Under the pieces are notes generated by a model. It saw only the letters and a list, made by a program, of their open reading frames with translations. It was not told the DNA's origin and did no database searches. The translations under genes and the position numbers were made by a program. Positions 53,545 to 63,424 of a stretch of DNA of 64,000 bases are shown here, one piece after another. Every line of letters begins with the position of its first letter. Position 1 is the first letter of the stretch. Location: positions 124,001 through 188,000 of the forward strand of contig NZ_LRPC01000012.1 in the NCBI RefSeq assembly GCF_001592965.1, read 5' to 3'. The stretch comes from Roseivirga spongicola (GTDB lineage: Bacteria > Bacteroidota > Bacteroidia > Cytophagales > Cyclobacteriaceae).

Positions 53545-56500
53545 ATGGAACAAGCAGCTCCTTATACACCAAAAAACAAAGTTAGAATTGTAACTGCCGC
53601 TTCACTATTCGATGGCCACGATGCTGCCATCAATATCATGCGTAGAATTATTCAGGCCACTGGTTGTGAAGTAATTCACCTTGGTCATGATAGAAGTGTG
53701 GAAGAGGTAGTAAATACTGCTATTCAAGAAGATGCTCAGGCAATTGCCATGACTTCCTATCAGGGTGGTCACAACGAGTATTTTAAATATATGTATGACT
53801 TGTTAAAGGAAAAAGGGGCTAGTCATATCAGAATCTTTGGTGGAGGTGGAGGAGTAATTCTTCCTGAAGAAATCAAAGAATTGATGGACTACGGAATTAC
53901 CAGAATCTATTCTCCAGACGATGGCCGTTCAATGGGCTTGCAGGGAATGATTAACGACATGGTAGAGCGTTGCGATTTCCCTACGGGTGAAAACCTTAAT
54001 GGTGAGGTTAATCATCTGAAAGACAAAGAAGCCAAGTCAATTGCTAGGATTATTTCTGCTGCAGAAAACTTCCCAGAAGACTCTCAAACTGTTCTGGAAG
54101 AGGTTCATAAAATTGCTGACCAGGTTAAAACACCAGTTTTAGGAATTACAGGAACAGGTGGTGCTGGTAAATCTTCATTGGTCGATGAATTGGTAAGAAG
54201 ATTCTTGATCGATTTCGAAGACAAGAAAATCGGTATCATCTCGGTAGATCCATCGAAAAGAAAAACAGGCGGAGCTTTACTAGGAGATAGAATTCGTATG
54301 AATTCCATCAACAATCCGAGAGTGTACATGCGCTCTTTGGCCACTCGCCAGTCTAACTTGGCGCTTTCTAAGCATGTTCGCGAAGCTGTTCAAGTGCTTA
54401 AAGCTGCTGAATATGATTTAATAATCCTTGAGACTTCAGGTATTGGACAGTCAGATACAGAGATTCTAGATCACTCAGATGTTTCTCTATATGTGATGAC
54501 TCCAGAATACGGTGCAGCAACCCAATTAGAGAAAATCGACATGCTCGATTTTGCTGACATCATTGCGCTCAATAAGTTCGATAAAAGAGGTGCTCTTGAT
54601 GCCTTGCGCGATGTTAAGAAGCAATATCAGAGAAACCACGGTTTGTGGGATGCCAACATAGACGATATGCCAGTATTTGGCACTATAGCTTCTCAGTTCA
54701 ACGACCCTGGAATGAACTCTCTTTACAAGTCTATCATGGATAAAATTGTAGAGAAAACAGAGGCCGATCTGAATTCAACTTTTGAGATCACTAATGAGAT
54801 GTCTGAGAAGATATTCGTGATTCCTCCAAAGAGAACTCGCTACTTGTCTGAGATTGCAGAGAGTAATCGTTCTTATGACGAAACGGCACTTTCTCAAGCA
54901 GAAGTAGCAGATAAACTTTATGGACTTCAGCGCTCAATAGATACATTAAAGGAGTCTTCAGTAGCTGATAAAGACAGACTGATTAAGGGAATTCAAGAGT
55001 CTTTTGAGCAAGTTAAAATGGATCTCGACCCTTATAACTGGCAAATTATTGAGCAGTGGGAAGAGAAGAAAAAGAAATATAGCGATCCTGTATACAGCTT
55101 CAAGGTTCGAGATAAAGAAATTAAAATTAAGACTCACACTGAGTCGCTTTCACATACTCAAATTCCAAAGGTTGCTTTGCCTAAGTTTAGAAGCTGGGGA
55201 GATGTAATTCGTTGGTCTTTGCAAGAAAATGTTCCGGGAGAATTTCCTTACACTGCCGGAATCTATCCTTTCAAAAGAGAAGGTGAAGATCCGACAAGGA
55301 TGTTTGCTGGCGAGGGAGGCCCAGAAAGAACGAACAGACGTTTCCACTATGTGAGTTTAGGAATGCCTGCGGCACGTTTGTCTACGGCTTTCGATTCAGT
55401 AACGCTTTACGGAAACGACCCAGATTACAGACCAGATATCTACGGTAAAATTGGTAACTCTGGTGTAAGTATTTGCTGTTTAGATGATGCTAAGAAGCTC
55501 TATTCTGGCTTCGATCTGTGTGCCCCATCTACTTCAGTTTCCATGACAATTAATGGTCCTGCACCAATGTTGTTGGGCTTCTTTATGAATGCTGCTATCG
55601 ATCAGCAATGTGAGAAATACATCAAAGAAAATGGACTTGAAAAAGAGGTAGAGGCGAAAATTGCTAAAATCTATAAAGACAAAGGAGTTGAAAGACCTCA
55701 TTACCAAGGTGACTTGCCAGAAGGTAATGATGGTTTAGGTTTGATGTTACTTGGTGTAACAGGAGATCAGGTGCTGCCTGCTGATGTTTATCAAGAAATT
55801 AAAGCCAAAACACTTTCAGTTGTAAGAGGAACCGTTCAGGCCGATATCTTGAAGGAAGATCAGGCACAAAATACCTGTATTTTCTCCACTGAGTTTGCTC
55901 TAAGATTGATGGGTGATGTTCAGGAATACTTCATCCAGAAAGCGGTTAGAAACTTCTACTCTGTATCTATTTCGGGTTATCATATTGCTGAAGCTGGGGC
56001 TAACCCAATTACACAGTTGGCATTCACTTTGGCTAACGGGTTCACTTATGTAGAATACTACTTAAGTAGAGGAATGGACATCGATAAATTCGGTCCGAAC
56101 CTTTCATTCTTCTTCTCAAACGGTATAGATCCAGAGTATGCTGTGATTGGTAGAGTAGCAAGAAGGCTTTGGGCGAAAGCGCTGAAGAATAAGTACGGAG
56201 CCAATGCCAGAGCTCAGATGCTGAAGTATCACATTCAGACTTCTGGCCGTTCGTTACACGCTCAAGAAATTGACTTCAATGATATTAGAACTACTCTACA
56301 GGCACTTTATGCCATTTACGATAACTGTAATTCGCTTCACACCAATGCTTATGATGAGGCTATTACCACTCCAACTGAAGAGTCAGTAAGAAGAGCCATG
56401 GCTATTCAGCTTATCATCAATAAAGAGCTTGGTCTGGCTAAGAATGAAAACCCAATGCAAGGCTCGTTCATCATTGAAGAATTGACAGACTTAGTGGAAG

Positions 56501-56925
56501 AAGCGGTACTAACCGAGTTCGATAGAATTACCGAAAGAGGTGGTGTGCTAGGCGCTATGGAGACAATGTATCAGCGTAGCAAGATTCAGGAAGAGTCGCT
56601 TTACTATGAAACGCTGAAGCATACTGGTGAATTCCCTATTATTGGAGTGAACACCTTCTTGAGTTCTAAAGGGTCACCTACCGTATTACCGAAAGAGGTG
56701 ATTAGAGCGACAGAAACGGAGAAGGAATATCAGATCAATATGTTAGGTAACCTTCAGAAGGGGAATGAAGATAAAGCTTCTGAAATGCTGAAGAGAGTAC
56801 AACATGCAGCTATTCAGAACGAAAATATGTTCGAAGAGTTGATGGAAGCTTGTAAGTACTGCTCATTGGGTCAGATTACTTCTGCCTTGTTTGAAGTAGG
56901 CGGGCAGTACCGCAGAAACATGTAA
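53545..56925 (+). CDS. icmF: Fused isobutyryl-CoA mutase IcmF
   Basis: A 1126-aa adenosylcobalamin enzyme. Residues ~10-145 are the B12-binding domain ([13 protein letters not shown], base-on His replaced style DxHxxx, then SYQGGH and GGGGGVI). Residues ~190-420 are the MeaB-like GTPase chaperone ([16 protein letters not shown]; Walker A ~201). Residues ~550-1126 are the mutase barrel ([34 protein letters not shown]). The [11 protein letters not shown] segment fits isobutyryl/isovaleryl-type rather than methylmalonyl-CoA mutase, but exact substrate residues were not resolved. Monocistronic with its own palindromic site. Confidence 0.93.
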   Translation: MEQAAPYTPKNKVRIVTAASLFDGHDAAINIMRRIIQATGCEVIHLGHDRSVEEVVNTAIQEDAQAIAMTSYQGGHNEYFKYMYDLLKEKGASHIRIFGGGGGVILPEEIKELMDYGITRIYSPDDGRSMGLQGMINDMVERCDFPTGENLNGEVNHLKDKEAKSIARIISAAENFPEDSQTVLEEVHKIADQVKTPVLGITGTGGAGKSSLVDELVRRFLIDFEDKKIGIISVDPSKRKTGGALLGDRIRMNSINNPRVYMRSLATRQSNLALSKHVREAVQVLKAAEYDLIILETSGIGQSDTEILDHSDVSLYVMTPEYGAATQLEKIDMLDFADIIALNKFDKRGALDALRDVKKQYQRNHGLWDANIDDMPVFGTIASQFNDPGMNSLYKSIMDKIVEKTEADLNSTFEITNEMSEKIFVIPPKRTRYLSEIAESNRSYDETALSQAEVADKLYGLQRSIDTLKESSVADKDRLIKGIQESFEQVKMDLDPYNWQIIEQWEEKKKKYSDPVYSFKVRDKEIKIKTHTESLSHTQIPKVALPKFRSWGDVIRWSLQENVPGEFPYTAGIYPFKREGEDPTRMFAGEGGPERTNRRFHYVSLGMPAARLSTAFDSVTLYGNDPDYRPDIYGKIGNSGVSICCLDDAKKLYSGFDLCAPSTSVSMTINGPAPMLLGFFMNAAIDQQCEKYIKENGLEKEVEAKIAKIYKDKGVERPHYQGDLPEGNDGLGLMLLGVTGDQVLPADVYQEIKAKTLSVVRGTVQADILKEDQAQNTCIFSTEFALRLMGDVQEYFIQKAVRNFYSVSISGYHIAEAGANPITQLAFTLANGFTYVEYYLSRGMDIDKFGPNLSFFFSNGIDPEYAVIGRVARRLWAKALKNKYGANARAQMLKYHIQTSGRSLHAQEIDFNDIRTTLQALYAIYDNCNSLHTNAYDEAITTPTEESVRRAMAIQLIINKELGLAKNENPMQGSFIIEELTDLVEEAVLTEFDRITERGGVLGAMETMYQRSKIQEESLYYETLKHTGEFPIIGVNTFLSSKGSPTVLPKEVIRATETEKEYQINMLGNLQKGNEDKASEMLKRVQHAAIQNENMFEELMEACKYCSLGQITSALFEVGGQYRRNM

Positions 56926-57047
56926 TGTTTCCACGCAAGTGATCAGTTAATCGGTGATCAGAAATCAGGGGCTAAAACTTCATTGTTGGGCATCCCTTTA
57001 GGGACTGAGGGTAATTATGTTGGAAATCAGGAATCATGTCTTCGGTA

Positions 57048-57090
57048 CGTCATTCTAGCGTCCCGAGGCACCGAGAGCGGCAATCTCCTC
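57048..57090. repeat. Degenerate half copy of the CGTCA repeat
   Basis: CGTCATTCTAGCGTCCCGAG, then ACCGAGAGCGGCAATCTCCTC matches the left half of copies B-D, preceded by TTCGGTA like the outer inverted sequence. The right end is missing. Confidence 0.5.
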
Positions 57091-57113
57091 ATCCTAAATA
57101 GAAAAGTAGGAAG

Positions 57114-57177
57114 CCGATCGATTAGGAAACGTTCAAAATGCACTACTGGTCAGACCACTCGAAGTGGTCTGACCAGT
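57114..57177. repeat. Palindrome-bearing direct repeat, unit 1
   Basis: ACTGGTCAGACCACT (57145-57159), loop CGA, AGTGGTCTGACCAGT (57163-57177): a perfect 15-bp inverted repeat. Preceded by CCGATCGATTAGGAA. A similar unit lies at 58268-58332, on the far side of the gene at 57277. Confidence 0.9.
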
Positions 57178-57276
57178 ATAAGGGTGACAAGCTTAACCTT
57201 ATTCTGTCATCGTAACGTAGCAATATGCTAGTTTGTTAGTGCCCACGGAGAAACTCCGACTAGGTTGGCACTTAAG

Positions 57277-58116
57277 TCAAAATTCGATCATTACTTTTCC
57301 ACTTACTTGCCCTTTTTCTTTCAGCACTTTACCAAAGTTTGGTTTGCCTTGTTCTTGGTTGATTCTAGAAATGGTATCAATATCACGATCGTCATAATAA
57401 AGTTCAGCATAGCCTGAGAAACTCATTTCAAACCGTGATTCATTCATTTTAGTTATAGTAACAGAACCATGTTTAATATCTAGCATATACTCCATATGAG
57501 AGTCTTCATAAGGGAGAAAGAAAATCAGAGAGAAATATGGCTTTTTTGATGTTGGCGAATCTGGGATATTACCAATCATTTGTTCACTTGCGTTCTCTGC
57601 TTTTTCAAGCTCGGAATTCAGTAGAGCCTCAAGTTCGGCCAATGCTTTTTGATCTCCTTTGGCTACTTTTTCTGAAAGTTCTTTAATCTTTTCCTCTTTC
57701 GATTTGTAAGACTCACGTATCGCCTGACCAGTTTTAGCAGAGTTTTTGAATTCGCTAGAGTTGGCAAATTTTTCATTGTACTCTTTCTCATCTTGCCCAT
57801 ACTGCAATGCTGAATAGCTTATGGTTATAGGGTTTTGAGTTGAAGGAGTAGGGAGTTCATGGTGGTTTTCAACAGAAAAAACCATTCTCAATCCGAATTC
57901 TGGAAATGTTCCTGGCGGAACTTCTTCAGGTGAAGGAATTCGTAATTCACTTGTGGAGATAAGAATGTGAGGGTGAGAATTGCTGTAGTTCTTTTCTTCA
58001 ATATCGGATTTATTGACTTGTGTAGAGTTAAATGAAAATTGAATAAGGTCCTGAGCATTGAGTAAAGAACTAAATAGTAGCAAGAGGGTCAAGAAGCCAA
58101 TTTTTTGATGTACCAT
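57277..58116 (-). CDS. Secreted protein, unknown (279 aa)
   Basis: A signal peptide ends near LLNAQD. A beta-rich N-terminal part is followed by a charged helical segment (~130-185: SKEEKIKELSEKVAKGDQKA) and a beta-rich end with a GKVMIEF terminus. No family or active site recognised. It is bracketed by two copies of the palindrome repeat and by AT-rich spacers, so it may be a recent insertion. Confidence 0.7.
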   Translation of the reverse strand: MVHQKIGFLTLLLLFSSLLNAQDLIQFSFNSTQVNKSDIEEKNYSNSHPHILISTSELRIPSPEEVPPGTFPEFGLRMVFSVENHHELPTPSTQNPITISYSALQYGQDEKEYNEKFANSSEFKNSAKTGQAIRESYKSKEEKIKELSEKVAKGDQKALAELEALLNSELEKAENASEQMIGNIPDSPTSKKPYFSLIFFLPYEDSHMEYMLDIKHGSVTITKMNESRFEMSFSGYAELYYDDRDIDTISRINQEQGKPNFGKVLKEKGQVSGKVMIEF

Positions 58117-58267
58117 GATGTTTTGTTCTGTGAATCATTATCAATATAGCCAGATGTGAACTTTGAATCAATTGCTGTTACTAAACGATAAGGCAGCTAA
58201 GAAGTGCTGGGTTTGTTAAGTCTCAGTCAGTATGCTTTTATTGTGAGCAGATGATCAAAGTAGGTAA

Positions 58268-58332
58268 CCAATCGATTAGGAATCTGTCAATAATGCACTA
58301 CTGGTTAGACCACTCGAAGTGGTCAGGCAAGT
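58268..58332. repeat. Palindrome-bearing direct repeat, unit 2
   Basis: CCAATCGATTAGGAA, then ACTGGTTAGACCACT (58300-58314), CGA, AGTGGTCAGGCAAGT (58318-58332). Same orientation and spacing as unit 1 but the palindrome has three arm mismatches, so the right arm is decaying. About 1.15 kb separates the units. Confidence 0.85.
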
Positions 58333-58382
58333 ATGTTACTGCATTGACACCAACATTTAACTATTGGTAGAGTTAATCCTTT

Positions 58383-59687
58383 ATGTCGAAAGATTTTTCA
58401 GATCAGTTCTACGATTTTTTAACTGAAGAGGACGAGCCAAGGGCTTGCAGTGCTATTCCTGATGAAGCATGTGAATCGAGTCCAAAAAACTTCACCCTTA
58501 ACGTATTTAACGGGACGCTCACAAAGCTTGCGGAAAAGATCATCAGCCCTGATTTAACGCTCAGTTGGGTGATGCAAAACCTGGGGGCTTCTGCAGGGCT
58601 AATAGGAATGCTAGTTCCTGTAAAAGATGCAGGTTCACTGTTACCTCAGCTTATTGTTTCTGGTGAAATCAGATCATATAGTATTCGAAAGTATTTCTGG
58701 GTAGTTTCTGCCATTGTTCAGGCCGTTTGTTGGGTTGTGGCTGCATTTCTCGTTTATAAGGAAGTAGATAACCTACCTATTCTTTTAGTCGCTTTGTTGG
58801 CGGTGTTCAGCATGGCCAGTGGGGTTGCGTCTATCAGTTTCAAAGATGTATTGGCTAAAACCATAGATAAGAAGGTGAGGGGACAGGCCTTGAGTTACAG
58901 ATCGACCTTCGGTGGCGTAATGGGGCTTGCGGCTGGTGTATTGCTTATTCTCTACGTAAAAGAAAAAGCCAATACGGAGGTGTTTGCATTACTGTTTTTG
59001 GTGGCAAGCATATTATGGTTTGCTGCTGCCATGCTGTTCTATTTTATCGATGAACCCAAAGGAGCCACAGAGGGCGGACGCAACCCAATCGATGAATTAA
59101 AAGAAGGTTCTAACCTGATTTCTAGAGATGTAGATTTTAGAAGGTTCCTGATTGTCAGGGCTATGTTAATGGCTATTCCTTTGATCCAGCCGTTTTATGT
59201 GCTTTCTGCTGAAAAGTTTGAGGCATCAACCTGGAGCTTGTTAGGCTTGTTGATGCTGGTTAGTGGTTTGGCACAGATTATCAGTAGTCCTATATGGGGA
59301 AAGGTTGCAGATCAATCTTCCCCGAGATTAATGAGGTTGTCGGCATTGGTAGGTGTGCTGGGGATTGTAGCAGCTATTGTAATGCGCAATTTCACGGAAG
59401 ATCTAAACGTACTCTATTTCTTGCCCGTATTGTTTATTAACGGTGTAGCTTATGCCGGAGCGCGTTTAGCCAGAAAGACCTACCTCGTAGACTTCGCACC
59501 AGAAGATGATAGACCAACATACGTGTCCATAGCCAATACATCTATTGGAGTATTCACCTTGATTGCCGCTAGCTTTGGACTCATAGGTAATTACTTTGGC
59601 TTAAACGCTCAGTTTGCCTTTTTCTTTGCCATGCTTATGGTAGCCTTTTTCTTATCCTTTAAGTTAAAGAATGTAGAAGGGGAGTAG
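58383..59687 (+). CDS. MFS transporter
   Basis: A 434-aa protein with about ten to twelve membrane helices after a ~50-residue hydrophilic N-terminus rich in Asp/Glu. Major facilitator features are DKKVRGQALSYRSTFGG between helices 4 and 5 and ARLARKTYLVDFAPEDDRPTYVS late in the chain. The substrate is unknown. The start at ATG 58383 follows palindrome unit 2 by 50 bp. Confidence 0.8.
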   Translation: MSKDFSDQFYDFLTEEDEPRACSAIPDEACESSPKNFTLNVFNGTLTKLAEKIISPDLTLSWVMQNLGASAGLIGMLVPVKDAGSLLPQLIVSGEIRSYSIRKYFWVVSAIVQAVCWVVAAFLVYKEVDNLPILLVALLAVFSMASGVASISFKDVLAKTIDKKVRGQALSYRSTFGGVMGLAAGVLLILYVKEKANTEVFALLFLVASILWFAAAMLFYFIDEPKGATEGGRNPIDELKEGSNLISRDVDFRRFLIVRAMLMAIPLIQPFYVLSAEKFEASTWSLLGLLMLVSGLAQIISSPIWGKVADQSSPRLMRLSALVGVLGIVAAIVMRNFTEDLNVLYFLPVLFINGVAYAGARLARKTYLVDFAPEDDRPTYVSIANTSIGVFTLIAASFGLIGNYFGLNAQFAFFFAMLMVAFFLSFKLKNVEGE

Positions 59688-59715
59688 TACAAGTTACATT
59701 CAGAAGTTTTAAGCC

Positions 59716-60630
59716 TTACTGATAATGATAGAAGTGGAAAATCTCTCCTGATGAATCAAAGTTTAAAGTTAATTCATTTTCTTTTATTGAATAGGTCATG
59801 GTGTTACCTCTCAACTTGGCAATAAGTTCGTTTTGAAAGTTGATTAAGGATTCCGAGGTGGCAGTGCTTTGATTCACATTAAAGTCTGAAAAAGTAACAG
59901 AATTTCCATCAACACTTAAACCCATAACAATTTTAGTACCTGGGCCTAATATTTGTAATTGATTGTTTTGAGTGGTATATCTCAATGTAATTACCCTATC
60001 GCATGGGGGTAAAAGAGTAGGGTCATTATTGGAATCTAATATTTCTGCTAGTGCCCAATAATTATCTTCCAAATCAAGGCTTTCGCTCTGCTTTACAATG
60101 GAGTAATTTCTAGAACAAAACGGATCCAAAGAGATGTCTATGCCATTAACTGCCCCATCATAAATAGTTGCTTCTGCATCACCCGATGGAGTACTTGCTG
60201 TAAAATGAAAAAATGCCTCAAACTCAGTGCTGTTAATGTCAAACTTATCTATTCTTAAAGCACCGCAATTAGCAGACATGTACTTTAAAGTAGAGTAGTC
60301 TAGAATTGTGGCCTCTACAGTGCTTGTGTTTGATATTTCGTGCACTCCTAATTCAGGTGATGGAATCATCATTTGGAAAGCATAAAACTTGTTCTCTCCA
60401 CCAACATATAATGTGTCGTTAATATACATGCTGAAATATCCTTCATTTAGGTTCTGTGATGAATTATCAACCTTAATGCTCAAAGGAACGGATGTTACCG
60501 GATTACGAATAGAGCTACTGCAATCACTTTCCAAATCTTCAAACAGATTGGTGTCCTCCTCGTCTCCACACGAGACCATTAGAGCGAAAAAGAAAAATGC
60601 TAAAGTAGTTTTAAGGATATTTTTACTCAT
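59716..60630 (-). CDS. Lipoprotein, paralogue 1 of a tandem pair
   Basis: A 304-aa lipoprotein (lipobox FALMVSCGD). The mature part begins FEDLESDCSSSI and includes CGALRIDKFDINSTEFEAFFHF, ending with NELTLNFDSSGEIFHFYHYQ. These segments align with the upstream neighbour, so it is a duplicate. Probably beta-rich. No function known. Confidence 0.8.
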   Translation of the reverse strand: MSKNILKTTLAFFFFALMVSCGDEEDTNLFEDLESDCSSSIRNPVTSVPLSIKVDNSSQNLNEGYFSMYINDTLYVGGENKFYAFQMMIPSPELGVHEISNTSTVEATILDYSTLKYMSANCGALRIDKFDINSTEFEAFFHFTASTPSGDAEATIYDGAVNGIDISLDPFCSRNYSIVKQSESLDLEDNYWALAEILDSNNDPTLLPPCDRVITLRYTTQNNQLQILGPGTKIVMGLSVDGNSVTFSDFNVNQSTATSESLINFQNELIAKLRGNTMTYSIKENELTLNFDSSGEIFHFYHYQ

Positions 60631-60640
60631 GTTATATGGG

Positions 60641-61573
60641 TTATTCGGACATAAAGAATTTAAACACTACTCCATCATCAATTCTTGAAAGAGTAAGCTC
60701 GTTGTGATTAATTGTATAGGAATAAGAATTGCCTTTTAGGTTACCAATAATTGAGCTTTTTAGCTCTGTCTCGGCAGGTGTTTCGTTAACAAAATGGGTA
60801 AGATGGTTATCAGCAAAATCTATTGTGCCGCCATCTATATTGTAGCCTAATGTTTTGACGTTTTTAATACCGAAAATATTCATTTGCTCATCACCTTCAG
60901 AGAATGAAATACTCACACCGCCAGACCAAGAGGTGCAAAGTGGTGAGGCAATAATTTCTCCTGAGCTATCATAGGCGGCTGAAAACTTCCACCAAGTGTC
61001 GTTTAACTGGATGTTTTTTACTGAAGTATCCACTTCAAAATCCATTTTACAAAAGTTGGAAGTGGTGATGAAAACATCGTTAAGTATTCCGTTGGATATA
61101 GCGATGCTCGGTTGGTTGTTCACAGAGGTAGTTGTAAAGTGGAATAGACCCGAGAGTGTTTGGCTGGTTAAATCGAACGAGGTTACTTTGAAAACTCCAC
61201 AGTCAATTTGTGAAGAAGTTGAGTTTTTCAAATCTGTAACTTCTCCAGAAAATTCTAATTGATCTACTCCATCATTTTTGTAGAGCGCCTGTGAAGGGTT
61301 TGGAATAGTTACTGAAACACTGTAATCGCTATTAAAAGCTCTTATGTGGAGATTGTTGTCGATGAATTGGGTATGAAATTGCCCGTTTTGAGGAGTTATT
61401 TGTGTGCCTTCTAATTCTAGAGAGAAATTAGAATTTGCTTGAGTAGTGTTGATGTAGCTTGAACAAGAGCTTTCTAACTCCTCGAGCTCATTTATGTTTT
61501 GTGTTTCGCTCTCATCGCATGCTGCTAAAAGAAAAAACAACCCTATTCCAATGAGTACATAGTGCGTTTTCAT
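60641..61573 (-). CDS. Lipoprotein, paralogue 2 of a tandem pair
   Basis: A 310-aa lipoprotein (lipobox FLLAACDES). Shared with the downstream gene: ELEELESSCSSYI near the N-terminus, CGVFKVTSFDLTSQTLSGLFHF in the middle and NELTLSRIDDGVVFKFFMSE at the C-terminus. The gap is 10 bp, consistent with a two-gene operon. The 5' side is a 666-bp gene-poor region. Confidence 0.8.
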   Translation of the reverse strand: MKTHYVLIGIGLFFLLAACDESETQNINELEELESSCSSYINTTQANSNFSLELEGTQITPQNGQFHTQFIDNNLHIRAFNSDYSVSVTIPNPSQALYKNDGVDQLEFSGEVTDLKNSTSSQIDCGVFKVTSFDLTSQTLSGLFHFTTTSVNNQPSIAISNGILNDVFITTSNFCKMDFEVDTSVKNIQLNDTWWKFSAAYDSSGEIIASPLCTSWSGGVSISFSEGDEQMNIFGIKNVKTLGYNIDGGTIDFADNHLTHFVNETPAETELKSSIIGNLKGNSYSYTINHNELTLSRIDDGVVFKFFMSE

Positions 61574-62239
61574 AATTAGTTTAGTTTAAATAGGTTGGTT
61601 TATATACAGTTGAAAATTGTGTAACCCCTTAGTTTTAATTGTTTAAAGTACTGAATGTTTGATGAAAACAGAAATTATATATGTTTCTGATTGATAACGA
61701 TAAATGGTGAAATAGAAACAGTTCCTAAGGCTTGGTTACGCTTATCATTTCTATATACTTTAATCAATATCGTATTTTAGATACCTTAACCTATCATTTG
61801 CCAGCCATTAAGCTCGCGAAATTGGCTCTTTAGATATACCTTATTTTGATTCTCCAATTGAAAAAGCGACCAACATCAAAACCATCGAAGTAGCCAAACG
61901 CTTCTAAGTACATCTTTAGTCGATGGTCACGCTGATGTAGGGTACCGACCCTCCAGGGTGAGATGTTCTTTAGACTGATAATGTCCATACAGATGTCATC
62001 ATTGCAGGGATGAAAAGTGACACAATTTTTTGATAGACAGTAACCTCTTTGTTGCTGGCAAGTAGTCATGTCGATTGCAAATCGACTTCTCAGCAGTCAT
62101 TGTTAAAAATGAGGAGTTGGTTGGGTAGTTCACTTAGTTGGTAAGAAACCAGTCAATTAGAAATTAAGGGCGACACAAATCAGTGATCTAGCCAGTGTAT
62201 TTTGAAACAGTTTCAAGTTCTAAATCTTCTAGCCTTGCT
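61574..62239. other. Gene-poor region upstream of the lipoprotein pair
   Basis: 666 bp, AT-rich. It contains only one small possible gene (61830-62069). No RNA gene, repeat or clear terminator was seen. Confidence 0.55.
61830..62069 (-). CDS. Possible small Cys-rich protein (79 aa)
   Basis: The frame has five Cys in the first 27 residues (TTCQQQRGYCLSKNC, then FHPCNDDIC), a pattern that could bind metal. The rest is basic and aromatic. It has no recognised family and lies in gene-poor DNA, so it could be spurious. Confidence 0.3.
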   Translation of the reverse strand: MTTCQQQRGYCLSKNCVTFHPCNDDICMDIISLKNISPWRVGTLHQRDHRLKMYLEAFGYFDGFDVGRFFNWRIKIRYI

Positions 62240-62802
62240 TCAGGAATCCCTCACTAACTCGATATGTCGATCTAGTTCTTCAAAAGTAAGCCCACTTTGA
62301 TCAAATAGCTTTTTGATTTCAGGAAGTGAATCTTTTAGGCTTTTATATTCCCCACTGAAGTTCACTTTATCCTCAATTTTCGAACGATCCATATTTCTAA
62401 CTTCATTTCTAAAGTGCTTACCGATGCAAAAAGTCATATAAATGTGAGTATAGTAGAGAATCGTAAAGTCGTTGTCAAAGGTCAGTGTATTGATCTCAAG
62501 AGTAGTATCAAGGTCAAATATAGACTCTTTACCTTTGATTCTTAAATTATGAGCAACAAGTGTGTTTCTGTGAGTTCTTCTGTCAGTCCATCTGCGAATA
62601 ATTTTAGAGCTGGTTTTATTTCATTCTTGAACTGGAGTATTCTTTCTCTGTGTTCAGGAAAAATCTGTGGATTGAGTATCTGATCGTACTCTTCAATAAC
62701 AGATTCACTCTTAATGAACATTAATTCAAGAGAGGCTTGGGCTAAGGAGTCTCCCAACGGTATCTCTTTGTCAAAGTCAGAGATGTTGATCCGGTTAAGC
62801 AT
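62240..62802 (-). pseudogene. Frameshifted hypothetical gene (two overlapping frames)
   Basis: The first frame starts at 62802 and stops at 62542 after ELTETHLLLII. In the frame one base earlier, LVAHNLRIKGKESIFDL begins at the same point and runs open to 62240. The ATG at 62437 is within this second part. The combined ~185-aa product reads as a single soluble protein with helices. A one-base loss near 62550 best explains the break; sequencing error is an alternative. No slippery heptamer is visible for programmed frameshifting. Confidence 0.65.
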
Positions 62803-63424
62803 AGGTCGGAGCTCAACTCTGACTGTAACAAATTGCGTGTATAAGATTTTTATCTGTGTGACTAAGGTGAGTATGTTTTTCAGGGAGTTTTCAAAAGTTA
62901 AATTCTAAATTGATTTTGGCTTTTACACTTTAACCCTCAATTAAGTTATGCTTACAATTTGAGTTCAAAACTAAACCCTTAAAATAGTTTCAATAATTAT
63001 AATCAATGTAAGAGCCATTTTTTCACTTGTGGCTGTATAGAGAATCAGAAGTAAATTGGTTAGTTGTTTCATTCTTTTGTGAATTTTAGCCAATAAAAAA
63101 AGGCCACTTGAATCCTTTCTTTTTAAGGATTCCGGTGGCCTTTAAGGGCTTATTTATAATTTTTTCTATCAGGGTGTTAATACCCGATCACTGACAATCT
63201 TAAATTATTTTTCGGTAAGAACAATGTGAAATCTTACAAAATTTTAGATGATCGAATAATTAGTCCCAGCCCCAGCCCCATGCTTCTCCACCAAATTGGC
63301 TTTTACCATTTGAGCCAATAATCTTTTTACCGTTGATTTTGGGAAAATGATACGATTTGTATAATCTCTATTCCAAGTCGCATTACGCAATACTTATGTC
63401 TCAATACATATATCCCAATACCCT
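62803..63424. other. Intergenic region with terminator and peptide remnant
   Basis: 622 bp, AT-rich. It contains the terminator at 63099-63143 and an unstarted 3' coding remnant (63260-63370). No intact gene seen. Confidence 0.6.
63099..63143. terminator. Strong intrinsic terminator
   Basis: Arms AAAGGCCAC-TTG-AATCCTT and AAGGATT-CCG-GTGGCCTTT pair around a loop of Ts; flanked by an A-run and a T-run, so it can work in both directions. It lies 282 bp past the stop of the FMN-binding gene. Confidence 0.85.

Larger units (their letters stand above)
56926..57276. other. Intergenic region with degenerate repeat and palindrome
   Basis: 351 bp between icmF and the convergent gene. It contains CCCTTTAGGGACTGAGGG (~56994), a degenerate copy of the CGTCA repeat (57048-57090) and a 33-bp palindrome. 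No gene is supported here. Confidence 0.7.

Noticed and set aside
56983-57231. Possible 82-aa coding region upstream of the palindrome
   Set aside because: It runs through the degenerate repeat and the palindrome arms, so it is repeat-derived.
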